From Erythroxylum novogranatense (Eukaryota; Streptophyta; Magnoliopsida; Malpighiales; Erythroxylaceae), in contig CM057233.1 in the NCBI GenBank assembly GCA_029891385.1, forward strand, positions 52,282,063 through 52,346,062: 64,000 bases of DNA. The letters run 5' to 3'. Of the stretch, positions 46,490-59,225 are shown one piece after another. A program made the position numbers and the translations under genes. Position 1 is the first letter of the stretch; every line of letters begins with the position of its first letter. The notes beneath the pieces are model-generated. The model made no database searches and was not told the origin of the DNA. It saw only the letters and a program-made list of their open reading frames with translations.

Positions 46490-47112
46490 ACGGTTACAAC
46501 AACGTAATAAAATGAAAGTATCACATGTACATCGCATATATGAATGATCAAATGTGAATTGTGTGAAAGGCGAAAAGCCTTATAAATGTGAAATTGAATG
46601 CATGTGATTTTTTGAATGCGCTAATATATGATATAATGTGAATTGTGTGTATATGCATGAGTTGGGTGAACCATCGATGATGGTTTCTCGCTGAGTTCGC
46701 AAACTCACCCAACATTGCAAATATTTTTCAGGACAAAGATAGTAGACTCCTAGCTCTAGAGTTCGACTTTTCCTGCCATGTGAGCGTTGGCAAGAGAAGC
46801 TATGGCACATAGGTCGGTCAGTTGGGATCAATTTTGAGGATGACCTAGTTTAGGCTTTTGTCTCAGTTCCTTTTTGGAAATTCACGTATAGACTGTGGAA
46901 GCTGATAGACTTGTATAGTTGTGGTTTTTAAGAAATGAAATGAAAATCTTTGGTTTTAAAATTAGTGAATTTGATATTACAGTTTATTATTATTAATGCC
47001 ATTGGGATTTTAGAATTGATCGTTCGTAGTGCACCCTCATCGTAGGTTATGTTTCGGAATAGCCTAAGGGCGTCCCGATGCGTACCCTACGGTAAGGGGG
47101 CTCTACATTAGG

Positions 47113-47124
47113 AGGTATCAGAGC
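47113..47124 (+). other. Element 2 primer-binding site
   Basis: AGGTATCAGAGC, close to the consensus TGGTATCAGAGC for initiator tRNA-Met, lies 6 bases after the LTR. The first base differs. Confidence 0.8.
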
Positions 47125-47214
47125 ATGGTTTGGCATCTTTTAGGCATAGTACATATTAGGTTTGAATTTCAACGAGAAATGCAGAAATTGATCGAAATTC
47201 TGGTTTTGTTATAG

Positions 47215-50200
47215 GTCATCCGTCCTTGGTGATCAGGTAGATCAACCAGCTGACCATGGATCAGTCAGAGCTAGTAGGGAGTCCTCAGTGCCTCGATTTG
47301 AGGAGCAGCCTTTGAGAGTTCCCGTGAGGCGGGAGAGGCGGTATGATCGATCGCGTGGTGGAGTCGTTGACTTTATGACAAAGAGACCTCGCCGAGGCCG
47401 AGGATGGTGGAGAGGACCGAGCGAGTCCTCGATCAGATTGATTGTGATGCAGAGGAGAGATTTGATTATGCAACATCTCTCCTGCAGGGCCCAGCTTATC
47501 AGTGGTAGAAGACTGTCCCGGGCAGCACCACCAGGCCTTGCTTATTGTCACGGGCAAATTTTCTGACGGCATTTAGAGATAACTATATGCCCAAGATGTA
47601 TCTGGAGATGAAGATGTAGGAGTTTCTAGAATTGAGACAGGGTTCGATGACAGTGGCAGAGTATGAGGTGCGGTTTAATGAGCTGATGGGGTATGCTTCT
47701 GTTCTGATTGCTACAGAGGCTGATAGGTGCCGGAGATTTGAGGGACGACTTAATCTGGAGATCCGTACCAGGTTAGCCCGGTCTGATATGGGCACCTTTA
47801 TTGAGTTGAGGGCTCTGACGGTGAGAGTAGAGCGACTTGAAAGCAGTCGGTGAGGCGGTCGGGGATCCAGGAGTAAGAGATCTAGTAATAGTCAGGGCAG
47901 CTCTGGTAGGAGCTTTAGCAGGCGCCAGAGCAGGTTCAGATCTTCAGGAGGATCCAGACAGTCTAGTTTTGTTTAGAGGAGATTTAGGCGGTGGCGATGC
48001 GATGGCGATGGCGGAGGATCAGTCGAGCACTTTCATTTGTGTGCATTGTGACAAGAGGCACAGTGGAGAGTGCTGGCGAGTGACAGGAGCCTGCCTTGCA
48101 TGCGGCTTAATGGATCATCTGATTAGGAATTTCCCTATGACTTTGGGAGTTCAGTCTGCTATAAGTGGGAGAGCTGGTAGTAGTTCAACGGTGCAGCAGA
48201 GTCGCGGTGGTGGACCTGGATTCAGGGGACGAGGCAGAGCCCGAGGTAGAGCTGGAGATTCCTTTGTGGGTATTGAGGGACGGGGCATCCGACCGCAGTC
48301 TCAAGCCAGGATCTACGCCATGACTAGGCAGGAGGCCCAGGATTCTCCACATGTAGTTACGGGTATGCTCTTGATTTCCGGCTTGGAGGTTTTGCATTGA
48401 TAGATCCAAGTTCCACGCATTCTTTTATTGCACCGCATGTGGCATATAGATTGCATGGAGATAGGGAGATGTTGCAGTATGGGCTAGAGGTGAGTACACC
48501 TCTAGGTAGTACGACTGCTTTAGGAGAGGTCTGCAAGGGGTGCTCGATCCAGATAGATCAAGCAGTGTTGAGTGCAGACCTGATAGTGTTGCCTTTGAGA
48601 GAGATTGACTTGATTCTGGGGATGGACTGGCTCACTGCCCATAGGGCTGTTATGGATTGCTATACCAAGGAGGTCGTGTTAGAGTCTCCTGGTCAGCCTA
48701 GGGTTGTATTTTGAGGTGTTAATTAGGCAGTGCCAGCCAGGATGATTTCCTTTCTGAGTGCCTTGAGGTTGATGCAGGGAGGTTATGAGGCCTATCTGGC
48801 CCATGTGGTAGATTCAAAAGTTGAGTAGAGGTTGCAGGATCTTCCCGTGATTAGGGAATTTCTAGATGTGTTTCTCGAGGAGTTACCAGATTTGCCGCTG
48901 GATCGGGAGACAGAGTTTTCGATTGACCTCGTTCTAGGTACCGCTCCTATATCTATACCTCCGTTAGGATGGCACCGGTGGAACTGAGGGAGCTTAAGGC
49001 TCAGTTGCAGGAGCTTCTGGATAAGGGGTTTATCAGGCCTAGTGTTTCGCTGTGGGGAGCTCCAGTGTTATTTGTGAAGAAGAAGGACGGGACTTTGAGG
49101 TTATGCATCGATTATAGGCAGCTGAATCGAGTGATAGTCAAGAGCAAGTATCCACTGCCTAGGATCGATGATCTGTTTGATCAGTTGCAAGGAGCTCAGG
49201 TGTTTACTAAGTTAGATTTGATATCCGGATATTATCAGTTGAGGATAGCAGAGGCTGATGTGCCTAAGAGTGCGTTTAGGGGCAGGTATGGGTATTTCGA
49301 GTTCCTAGTGATGCCGTTCAGGTTGACTAATGCCCCGGCAGCTTTCATGACCTTGATGAATAAAGTTTTTCAGCCCTACCTAGATCAGTTTGTTATAGTA
49401 TTCATTGATGATATTTTGGAGTATTCGAGAGATAGACAGGAGCACGCGGAGCATCTGAGGATTGTTTTGCAGATCATGAGAGAGAGACAGTTGTATGCCA
49501 AATTCAGTAAGTGTGAATTTTGGCTAGATGAGGTTGTATTTCTGGGGCATATTGTTTTTGGTGAGGGTATCCGGGTGGATCCTCACAAGATTGAGGCAGT
49601 TAGGACTTGGGAGGCCCCGAGGAATGTGTCAGAGATGCGGAGTTTCCTCGGATTAGCAGGTTATTACCGGAGGTTTGTCGAGGGGTTTTCAGTGATCTCA
49701 GCCCCTTTGACAAAACTTCTGAGGAAGAATGTGGCCTTCATATGGACTGAGGAGTGTCAGAGGAGTTTTGAGGAGTTGAAACATCGGTTGACTACGGCGT
49801 CGGTGTTAGCTTTGCCAGTAGGGACCGGAGGTTTCGAGGTTTTCAGTGATGCTTTGCAGCAGGGACTGGGTAGTGTTTTGATGCAGTATGGGAGAGTGAT
49901 AGCTTATGCCTCGAGACAGTTGAGGTCTCACGAGGTGAATTATCCTGTGCATGATTTGGAGTTAGCTACAGTTGTGTTTGCTCTGAAAATCTGGAGACAT
50001 TATTTATATGATGAGACGTTCCAGATTTTCACTGATCATAAGAGTTTGAGGTATCTGCTGAGTCAGCGAGAGTTGAATCTGAGACAGAGGAGATAGATAG
50101 AGTTGCTGAAGGATTATGACTGCACTATTGAGTATCATCCAGGGAAGGCCAATGTGGTGGTAGATGCATTGAGTAGGAGATCTCATATCAATGCAGCTCA

Positions 50201-51765
50201 GATTCAGATTGGGAGATTGCCTAGCCTGATTCAGTTGAGAGCTTTGAATGTGTAGATGGATTTGGCTCAGGATGGAGCCTTGGTAGCTACTTTGAGGCTT
50301 AGGCTGATACTGCATGACAGGATCAGGAGAGTATAGGACTAGGATCCTGTGTTGATGAGACTGATGGAGAGAGTGAGTTCCAATCCGAGTTCTGATTTTG
50401 GGTCGAGAGATGGGACACTATGGATGGGTCAGAGATTATGTGTTCCAGATGTTGATGACTTGAGGCGTGAGATTTTGGAGGAGGTATATGTGGCTGCCTA
50501 TGCTATGCATCCTGGTACTACCAAGATGTATAATACTCTTAAGTTGCATTTCTGGTGGCCAGGTATGAAGAGGCAGGTGGCAGAGTTTGTTTCTCGGTGT
50601 CTGACGTGCCAGCAGGTTAAGGCTGAGCACCAGGCTCCAGTCGGGAGGTTGCATTCTTTGCCCATTCTGAAGTGGAAATGGGAGCGAATCATGATGGATT
50701 TTATTATGAGGTTGTCTAGGACGCTGAGGCAGCATGATGCGATCTGGGTCATAGTACCAGTTGACTAAATCGGCTCACTTCTTGCCAGTGAGAGAGAATA
50801 ATACTCTCGATCAGTTGGCCCAGAAGTATGTGGCAGAGATAGTGAGACTGCATGGGGTTCCGGTGTCTATAGTCTCAGACAGAGATCCCAGGTTTACTTC
50901 GAGGTTCTGGAAGAGTTTGCAGTCAGCTATGGGTACGAGGTTGAACTTCAGTACAACATTTCATCCTCAGACAGATGGGCAGAGTGAGAGGACGATTAAG
51001 ACTGTTGAGGATATGTTGCGAGCTTGTGTATTGGAGTTCAGTGGTGCATGGGATCAGTATTTGGCTCTGGTGGAGTTTGTCTATAATAATCAGTACCAAA
51101 GTAGTATTGGGATGGCACCGTATGAGGCGTTGTATGGGAGGCAGTGTAAATCGCCTCTTTTTTGGAATGAAGAGGGTATGAGGATGCTAGAGGGTCCCGA
51201 GCTGATTCAGGATACTGTGGATAAAGTAAAATTGATTCGGAGTCACATTACGGCGACTCAGGATAGACAGAAGAGTTATGTGGATCTGCACCGGAGAGAG
51301 ATGGATTACAGTGTGGGAGATAGGGTTTTCCTCCGAATGTCGCCTTGGAAAGGAGCTCTGAGATTTGGCCGGAAGGGCAAGTTGAGCCCTCGGTATATTG
51401 GTCCTTATGAGATCCTCGAGAGGATTGGACCATTGGCGTATAGATTGGCCTTGCTGAGTGAGATGTCTCAGTTGCATGATGTGTTCCATGTGAGCATGCT
51501 CCAGAGGTATCGTTCAGACCCGACTCATGTGATTCCGGCTCAGGAGATTGAGCTGGCCAGTGATCTGATTTATGTGGAGGAGCTGATTCAGATTATAGGA
51601 TCTCGGGTCAAACAGCTGAGGAGCAGGGTGATTCCATTGGTGAAAGTCATTTGGAAGAATCACTCATCTGAGGAGGCCACTTAGGAGACTGAGGAGCATA
51701 TGAGGGGGCAGTACCTTCACTTGTTCGATCAATCAGGTAAGAAATTTCGGGACGAAATTTTTATT
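47215..51765 (+). pseudogene. Element 2 gag-pol, broken
   Basis: Gag is in several frames. Recognisable parts are QGPAYQWWKTV-like sequence near 47490, GSMTVAEYEVRFNELMGYAS near 47642, and CCHC-type CLACGLMDHLIRNFPM near 48100. Protease-like LIDPSSTHSFIAPHV lies at 48395 and LILGMDWLTAHRAV near 48612. One frame (48969-50096) holds RT ([18 protein letters not shown], catalytic FIDDILEYS) and RNase H ([22 protein letters not shown]). Stops follow at 50097, 50256 and 50336. Integrase has HPGTTKMYNTL/SRCLTCQQVK, retains the first Asp (IMMDFIMRL) and has [14 protein letters not shown] frameshift lies near 50757. It ends with KLSPRYIGPYEILERIGPLA and a chromodomain cut by a TAG at 51682 in place of Trp. 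The start coordinate is approximate. Confidence 0.9.
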
Positions 51766-51778
51766 AGGAGGGGAGAAT
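51766..51778 (+). other. Element 2 polypurine tract
   Basis: AGGAGGGGAGAAT precedes the 3' LTR start TGTAACATCCC. Confidence 0.85.
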
Positions 51779-54613
51779 TGTAACATCCCGTTACCGATGT
51801 GATGGGCATATCGGTAATTCGGATGAGTTAGGATTGAGTGCATGCATATGTTGAATTGCATGTGCATTTAGCCTCTATATTTATTAATAAATGCTTATTT
51901 TTACACTAGCATATGAGTGTACATGCATGTATGACATATTCCCGGTATAATTGGAAAAGTGGGTGATAATTGTATAGATTAAGTTTTGAATATAGAATTG
52001 GAATGAAAATAAAATTCTAGGAGTTTGAAAATTGAAATTAGAGTGTACGATTTTATGTTTTATATTTTTGAGGATTTATAGGAATTTTTATGAAATTTTT
52101 AGAGAAATAGATCCGGACCAGAATTTGACCTGAAGGCTGATTAATCGGATCCCGATTTCGAAATTGATTGGTAAATGGCACGAAATAATTAGAGTTATGA
52201 TTTTAGGATTTATTATTCATAGCCATTGCAAAATTTGGGAGAAATTAGAATAAGAATTAGATTTTTAGACCCTAAGATTTGGGCATATGGCAAATGAATT
52301 GCCAAACATGCCCTAGCCTTTAAGTCTTGATTTATAAACCCTTATTATTCAAATTTTGCTTCCACGAAACTTGCTCCCTCTTGAAAAGAAAATTTGATCT
52401 TCTTCTTCTCCTCTTCGTGGGTCTTCTTCCTTGCGTGTTTCTTCCATTTCCTTCCCATAAATTGCTCCATTCTTCTTCTTCAACCTAGCTTTAAGCTTGG
52501 ATTAGATGAAAATAATATTTGGTGGAGAAATGAGTAAAACCGTGGGTGTGGTATAAGCTTGGAAATTGGAGTTTCTTTGTGATTTTCAAAGGTTTTAAAG
52601 CTTGAATCAAGTAAGTTCATACTCCTTTATGTTTTAAGTTGTTTGATTTGATTATTAATTAGAGTTATTAATGGTTGGGAATTTTATAGGTTTCGGATGA
52701 TAGGGATTTGAGAATTTTGTTGATTTTGATTTGGGTATTTACAGAATAATTGATTTTTGATGGATTTGTGTTTGAGAGTTAGTAGCTTAGAGTCTATTAA
52801 GTTGTTTTAGAGTGTTTATTAAAGGATTGGATGGATTAAAAATCAGCAGATCTGAGAAATTTTGGGTTTCGGACGTGTTTCTGGGTTTGCACGTCGCGAC
52901 GTGTGATGAACACGTCGCGGCGAGCCATTCCCTTCTTGCACGTCGCGACGAGCGTGTAATTCCACCCCGCGGCGAGCAGATTTCTTCCGCACGTCGCGAT
53001 GAGCGAAGACACACATCGCGACGAACAGAAGCAAGCACGCCACGGGGAGAGCGAACGCTTGCGTCGCGGCGAAGGCGAGGAGTCTCGCCACGGCGAGAGA
53101 TCGTGCGTCGCGGCGAGGGCGCCTGTTTTCAGAAATTGTTTGAGGTTTTAATTCTTAATGGATTGGTGATTGATTGATCTAGATTTAGGGACTAAGAATT
53201 GCAATCTAAAAGAATGGAATTTCGGAATTTATTTCGGAGGTCCTCGGAATCGAATGGCAATTGGATAGTGAATGTGATTTATGATTGGAATGTGACTTTA
53301 GAGAGTTTGGAATTTAGTCAATTGAATTATGGTATTAGGAATTGCTATGAATTAGAGTGAAAGAGTTGAATTGGGAAGATTCGGGAATAGGATCGGGAAT
53401 GTCGTAAGCATGTATAGTACATAATCCATTCGCTGCATATGCATTATTGATCGCTGAAATTGTGCAATTGGTAATGTTTATATATTCTGATTTTTATAGA
53501 GGCTCAAGTGGAGCGTCGATCTTCCGACGTAGCGGAGACTTCCCGGCAGTAGCTCGGAAGGTAGAGGTGAGTAACCTAGTTGGTTCCTCAACCTTTATGT
53601 GTTATATGTTATGCACCTATGCCATGTGGAGTTAAGGAAGGATTTGTGTGATTGCTTTTGATTGATTTCGGACCATAGGTGTCCGAAATATTTGGAATTT
53701 GATATTGAAGTGTTAATTGTGCATAATTGAAATTGAATTGGTTTAATGCGAAATCGGATGTATGATGTTAGGTTGTGACACCATAACTATAAATTGAAAC
53801 ATGTGCATTCATGCATAAATGCATGACCAGATAAAGACAGTTGTGACCGGAGTAGCCACCGTATTTTAGAGCTTTACGTTCAACGCAATAGGGCCTCGAG
53901 CCCAACGAGATTTTTAGAGCCACAGGCTCAACGTATTAGGGCTTCAATCCCAACGAAATTCAGAGCCACTGGCTCAACGTAATGAGCTCAGGCGCACGGT
54001 CACAACAACGTAATAAAATGAAAGTGTCACATGTACATTGCATATATGAATGATCAAATGTGAATTGTGTGAAAGGCGAAAAGCCTTATAAATGTGAAAT
54101 TGAATGCATGTGATTTTTTGAATGCGCTAATATATGATATAATGTGAATTGTGTGTATATGCATGAGTTGGGTGAACCATCGATGATGGTTTTTCGCTGA
54201 GTTCGCAAACTCACCCAATATTGCAAATATTTTTCAGGACAGAGATAGTAGACTCCTAGCTCCAGAGTTTGACTTTTCCTGCCGTGTGAGCGTCGGCAAG
54301 AGAAGCTATGACACACAGGTCAGTCAGCTGGGATCAATTTTAAGGATGACCTAGTTTAGGCTTTTGTCTCAATTCCTTTTTGGAAATTCACGTATAGGCT
54401 GTGGAAGCTGATAGACTTGTATAGTTGTGGTTTTTAAGAAATGAAATGAAAATCTTTGGTTTTAAAATTAGTGAATTTGATATTACAGTTTATTATTATT
54501 AATGCCATGGGGATTTTAGAATTGATCGTTCGTAGTGCACTCTCATCGTAGGTTATGTTTCGGAATAGCCTACGGGCGTCCCGATGCGTACCCTACGGTA
54601 AGGGGGTGCTACA
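51779..54613 (+). mobile_element. Element 2 3' LTR
   Basis: It starts TGTAACATCCCGTTACCG and ends GGGGGTGCTACA, 2835 bp. It is collinear with the 5' LTR with scattered substitutions and few indels. Many differences in the CpG block are C/T or G/A. Confidence 0.93.
53869..53995 (+). repeat. Array of miniature hairpins, 3' LTR copy
   Basis: The same 127-bp array as at 46363-46489. Most stems are kept (GGGCCTCGAGCCC, GAGCCACAGGCTC, GAGCCACTGGCTC). Two are weakened by single changes (GTTC for GCTC, AATCCC for AAGCCC). Confidence 0.85.
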
Positions 54614-54850
54614 AGTGCCAAGTTCCAAATATAACATTAGCACCACAATTAGATTGGATTGACGGTAAATAAAGTGATGTAGGTTCGAATAACTACCCTT
54701 CCTTATGTCTTGTCCCAAAGATCTATCCTTATTTTAGATCTTTCATATGGCAATCATGATTTAGAAAATGAACATCAAGACCAAGATCATACAGTTGACC
54801 AATATAGATAATATTAAGTGGCAACTTCAAAATTAAAAATATTTACTAAT
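54614..54850 (-). mobile_element. Copia remnant, pre-integrase region
   Basis: On the minus strand it reads LNIIYIGQLYDLGLDVHF then NHDC and, after stops, IFGTRHKEG-, LFEPTSLYLPS- and GTWH-like parts. This is the order of the copia gag-pre-integrase segment just before the integrase zinc domain. It continues at 44223-44278 once element 2 is set aside. The upstream gag is not recognised. Confidence 0.75.
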
Positions 54851-56030
54851 GTAAGATTAGATGTAGATATATAATTAAATAACAAAGATTAAGTGTAGAT
54901 GTAGGATAGTGTATGTATAGGACAAGATAAGACATGTTCAAGTTCAAGACATAAAATGTTTAGGACATTGCAGGTATAGAATGAGAAAAGTGTAAAGTAG
55001 ACGCAAGACAATGTCGGATGGGTGTAGGTTAGATAAATACAAGATGATGATAACACTAAAAAATTTAACCAGAGAGTAACTTTAATACCATAAATGCATA
55101 ACAGTTTAAGAAAATTTTTGTATATTGTTATTGTGTTTCAAAATATGTACAATGTTTAGCTATAAATATATGAATAACTAGGCGATTATTTATAATTAAT
55201 TATCAAAATATTTTAGATATTGTTATGCCATATTATACGATCAATATTGTATGGACAACATTATATTATAATTGACTAACATATATGATTAGTTAAAATG
55301 ATTTTTAAAAATTTTGTTACATGTTTAACTCTTCTCCAACCTTAATTTGGATAAGTTAATTAGTAATTGGTTTTCACATATGTTGAATATTTTTTAAAAT
55401 CTCTTAAAACTTGATATCTATATTATTCAAAGTCTCTTTGAACTTTTTACTTTATTTCTTATAATTGGTTAATTAAACATATTTGAATTTGCTAATTGAA
55501 CTAACAACATCAAATATATAAAATAAAGTTAGTTAAATTTTGTAATTAATTAATTCATTGCTTACATGCTTTTTATTTTAAAAACTAGAATTGAGTGCTC
55601 TACACGCTTTCTAAATTTATTCAATATTTTAAATATTATTAATATTTTCATAATTTTATTGTGAATTAAAAGAAATTATTTTATTTTAAAACTATATTTT
55701 GTAGGAAAGAAATTGTTAAATACAAATTATATAATTATTTTGATAAAATTTATAATTAAAATATTAAATGAATTAGTTATTTGAATAATCATAATTAAAT
55801 ATAAAATTTTATTTTATGTAATCCTAAAATTTTAAATTAAAACTTATTATCCTTTTGCATATATTATCAACTTGCATAAATTTTCTTGTAACACTCTAAT
55901 GAAATATCATGCAAAAGTGAATTAATATTAATTATTTTTTACAATGTCTAATTAATAAGATATAAAATTATAAGTAATTACCTAATAATAAGTATGATAG
56001 AAAGTAAATATCATAACAATGATATAAAGT
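54851..56030. other. AT-rich spacer
   Basis: Very AT-rich (most of 55150-56000 is A/T runs), with no open frame or structured repeat that I can support. The first 200 bases may still be decayed copia gag. Confidence 0.5.
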
Positions 56031-57590
56031 GATAGGTGTCTCAAAATCCAACAACAAATGCTCCACTGTCAAGACTCGGGGGATAACTTAGGCATTCGAT
56101 GGCATGATCTTTGCTCCTGTCTACTATATTGTTGGCATTTCATGTGCATAGTTACTACTATCTTATGCAACTTGGTATTTAAAGGGAACGTTGAAAGAGA
56201 GGAAGGTTGGCCAAGCTATGCGGTGCTTCTTTAGGTAGTTATTGTTCTTGAGATCTGATCGCCCTCAGCCATTTACAACTTCCAGATCTATTAGATCTAA
56301 TTGTTAGTCTCACGATCTCAGACCTTCTCTCACCTCCTTTCTCTAAGTACATTTTCTTTCTTCATTTGGCTTAAGAGATTGGTGTTTTTGATTTCAATTA
56401 TTAGATATTTGATTCTTTGATGATGTTGTTTTGTTTTGTTGATCTGATGACTTGTAGATCTATCATTTGTTGTATGCTTCTTTGATATGTTCAAGTTTTT
56501 CTTCCCATATTGGTTATGTTCTCCAATTGTGAGTCGGATGTTCTTATCCTTTCAAGATAGCTTAAATTTTCTTTTCTTAATTTTGTAGTGGCTTTTTTTT
56601 CTATTTAGATCATCTTTTTAAGTTTGTGATCCATATGAATGCGGTTTCTTTTGTTCTTTAATATTGTGTTTTTTGTCATCCAATTTATATCCTTTATCAA
56701 TGGATCAAAGACTTGTCCTTCCTTTTATTGTTATGAAGTTTAAGTAGTAGATGCAGGTTCAGTGGAAGTAGTGAGTTATGTATGGGGTTAAGATAATTAG
56801 AGCTTTTGGGTTTTTAGAATGTCAGCTGAATGGTAGGAGAAGAAGGGGTAGAAATAGAGTTGGGTTCTCCATCAGAATCCACACCACCGGTGGTGAGATT
56901 ATGGGTCCCCAACTTGAAAGGTTGTGCTTTCCATACGAAGCTTGCAGATACCTGAGGGGGATGTAGGTGAGGGGTGAAATGAGGTAGAGAGGCCTGAGGC
57001 TATAATGGAAGAGTTTACGATCGAATAACTCCATCATTATCAGCGAATTAGATTGGAGGAGTCGCATAAAACAAAGGGTTATGTGTAGTTAGTTGACTTT
57101 TGCAGCTATGTGAAAGTGGAGTTACTTCAACTTGTTTATTTAATTAGGGATTTGAAGCTTCAACGAGGAAAAAGATGGTCTCTTTTCTCAAATCTCTACT
57201 CTCTTCTCAAATCTTATATTCTTCTACTTTACCTTTTGGATTCTCCTACCTTTTTTCTATTTCCGCCACTACTTCAGCCGCCAGTTATCCAAATTTTTTA
57301 GTCCAAGGATGGCTCCCGCGCAAAGATGACACACACAACTCGATAAATGATGAGCAGAACTTTGCATCATATTAGGTATAAGTAGAACTTTGCAACATAT
57401 TAGGTATATTTGTCCTATAAATTTCTTAAAACGTTGTCTTCTAGACTTGCATCTCTTAATGAAGATATGTAGCTTTTTTTATGTTGTTATTTTTAAATTT
57501 TAATTTTTATTCAAAAATTATTTCTAATTTTTATTTATTTTTCATCTTATTTATTTTCCATTTTTTAAATAGCTTCATATCACATTTGCC
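56031..57590. other. Region of intermediate composition with promoter-like start, no recognised gene
   Basis: It is less AT-rich than both neighbours. TATTTAAAGG near 56189 followed by a CT-rich stretch ending CTTTCTCTAAG near 56347 resembles a plant promoter and first-exon leader on the plus strand. Small frames at 56778-56966 and 57175-57375 have no family I recognise. It could be the remains of a gene or of a transposon leader. Confidence 0.3.
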
Positions 57591-57712
57591 TGTGGATTTA
57601 TCGAAAACATCCTCTCTACTTTAGTAGGGATAAGGTTACGTACTATCAAATCTCTTCAGATCCCGCATTAGTGCAGGATTCAACTGAGTGTTGTTATTGT
57701 TGATGATGATGA
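57590..57712 (+). mobile_element. SINE-like 3' region
   Basis: The order GAAAACATCCTCTCTAC, GTAGGGATAAGG, TTACGTACTATC, CAGATCCCGCATTAGTGC, AACTGAGTGTTGTTATTG follows the tRNA-derived SINE tail common in eudicots (usually AACAGCCTCTCTACC, GGTAAGGTCTGCGTAC, CAGACCCCAC, ACTGGGTTGTTGTTG). It is 5'-truncated and mutated. It ends in a TTG/ATG repeat. Confidence 0.6.
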
Positions 57713-57927
57713 TATAAAATTTTCACTCTTTTATATATACACATTTAGTTGTAAACATGCAAACAATATTTATAAGTATGAGGAAAGACATCTAAAATTA
57801 CAAAAAGTATAATAATACATATAATTTTGAGAAATATATAAAATTTAAAAATATTATATTATAAACTTAAAAATCTATTTTAAAAGTCTAACACAGTTTC
57901 TATAATAGATAAATATAAGTGACTATA

Positions 57928-57953
57928 ACAACAACAACAACAACAACAACAAT
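57928..57953 (+). repeat. (CAA)n microsatellite
   Basis: About eight ACA/CAA units followed by ATAATA. It could be the tail of a second, minus-oriented SINE whose body is no longer visible. Confidence 0.9.
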
Positions 57954-58837
57954 AATATATGATAGTAGTTAAAGTCAATTTCATTTCTTACAAATAGATA
58001 TTAATTTTCAAATTTTATGTGAAGTTTTAAGTATAATGATAAGTTTAATATTTAGCAATATTAAAATAGAATACACTTTTATAGTATATTCAAGTAATGA
58101 ATAATTATAGAAATTTCATTATAAGTAAATAAAATTTTAAATAAATTTCTTATAAAAGCATATTAAAATATTTTTATGCTATAATTTAATTTTATAACAT
58201 ATGCTATTTTTAATAAAATAATCAGTACATTTAGCATAATATACCAAGCATGCTTTTATAATAATAATTACATTTATATTATTTTGAAATTTATGTTAGG
58301 ATTAATATTGTTTGTATATGTATTGTGTATATATATATAGTATATAAGATTTAAAAGTTGGAAAAATGGTCATTTTGACTCTAAGGTTTACATCTACCAA
58401 TAAATTTAACCATAAGGTTAATAAAACTCTAACATTTGGACAACGTTTAAATATAATCCTAAAATAATGAAAAATCGACAATACTATATGACGCCATCAA
58501 TTTTTGCCAAATCATTAATGACCTTGTAGTTTTAATATTATTTTTTGCTTAATAAAATTTAAATTTTATTAATTATTTACTGTGAGACCCATCGTATTTA
58601 ATTAACCTTAATTTGGACTAATAAGTTAACCCTAACTTGTATTAACCTAACAATTAAATTAAATAAATAGTTTATTAACTAATTATAATTATTATCTACG
58701 GCATAGATAACTTCTAATTTCACTAATACAGTTAAAATCCCTAAAGTCAAAATTCCTAATTTTTCTCCGATCTTTCCCCTCCTTCATCAATGCCTATAAT
58801 CGCCCTATGGTAATAGTTGTTGGCCATCGACAAAGTT

Positions 58838-58918
58838 GTCACCAATCACCCTATAAAGTCATCACCAATTGCCTTACGTAGTCATCACCAATCGCTCAAC
58901 AAAGTCATCACCATTTTC
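58838..58918 (+). repeat. Short array of ~23-bp repeats
   Basis: Four units share AAAGTCATCACCAATNGC: near 58838 (AAAGTTGTCACCAATCACC), 58856, 58880 and 58902. They are noncoding and diverged. Confidence 0.8.
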
Positions 58919-58960
58919 AACTTAATAGTATGTTGAGTTTACTTAGGTTAAAAATTTACA

Positions 58961-59225
58961 TCTTGAGTTTATTGTTGCCTATCTACTTTCTCCATTAGAT
59001 TTTATCATGTGTTTTGGTTGCTTTCTTCTTATGTTGCATATGGGAGGCAATCTTATGTTGGGACATATCTGTGTTGGGTTGCCTCTGATGTAGTCCCATC
59101 TTGAGTTTATTGTTTCCACTTTGTTAGATAATGTCGTGTGTTTTGGCTACTTTCTTCTTATGGTCTACACATGGAAGGTAATACTATGTGGGGACATATT
59201 TGTTTTGGTTGCTTTCCTAATGTAT
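58961..59225 (+). repeat. Diverged tandem duplication, period 138 bp
   Basis: The block beginning TCTTGAGTTTATTGTTGCC at 58961 recurs at 59099 (TCTTGAGTTTATTGTTTCC). Both hold GTGTTTTGG, CTTTCTTCTTATG and GGGACATAT in the same order. It lies upstream of the MULE and could belong to its 5' part. Confidence 0.8.

Larger units (their letters stand above)
44279..47107 (+). mobile_element. Element 2 5' LTR
   Basis: It starts TGTAACAACCCGTTACCG and ends GGGGGCTCTACA, 2829 bp. It contains a CT-rich tract (44880-44950), a CpG-dense block (45365-45615), a hairpin array (46363-46489) and a GGTGAACCATCGATGATGG block near 46665. Confidence 0.93.
44279..54613 (+). mobile_element. Element 2: Tekay-like chromovirus (Ty3/gypsy), full-length but defective
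   Basis: The order is 5' LTR (44279-47107), primer-binding site, gag-pol, polypurine tract and 3' LTR (51779-54613). The flanks are AGTGT (44274-44278) and AGTGC (54614-54618), a target duplication with one change. The two LTRs are nearly identical over their whole length, so the insertion is younger than the copia host. The family differs from element 1: LTRs start TGTAAC and end GCTACA. Confidence 0.93.

Noticed and set aside
52812..53177. 121-codon Arg-rich frame, and similar frames at 11462-11821, 24068-24383 and 45281-45637 on both strands
   Set aside because: They lie in the CpG-dense LTR blocks, where stop codons are rare because of composition. Frames are open on both strands, differ between the paired LTRs and match no family.
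57175..57375. 66-codon frame with a hydrophobic N-terminus, considered as a small secreted protein
   Set aside because: The hydrophobic stretch is from a CT-rich tract, there is no supported promoter at the right distance, and no homologue is recognised.
58838..58918. CRISPR-like spacing of short repeats
   Set aside because: Repeats are diverged, spacers are too short and variable, and the window is plant nuclear DNA.
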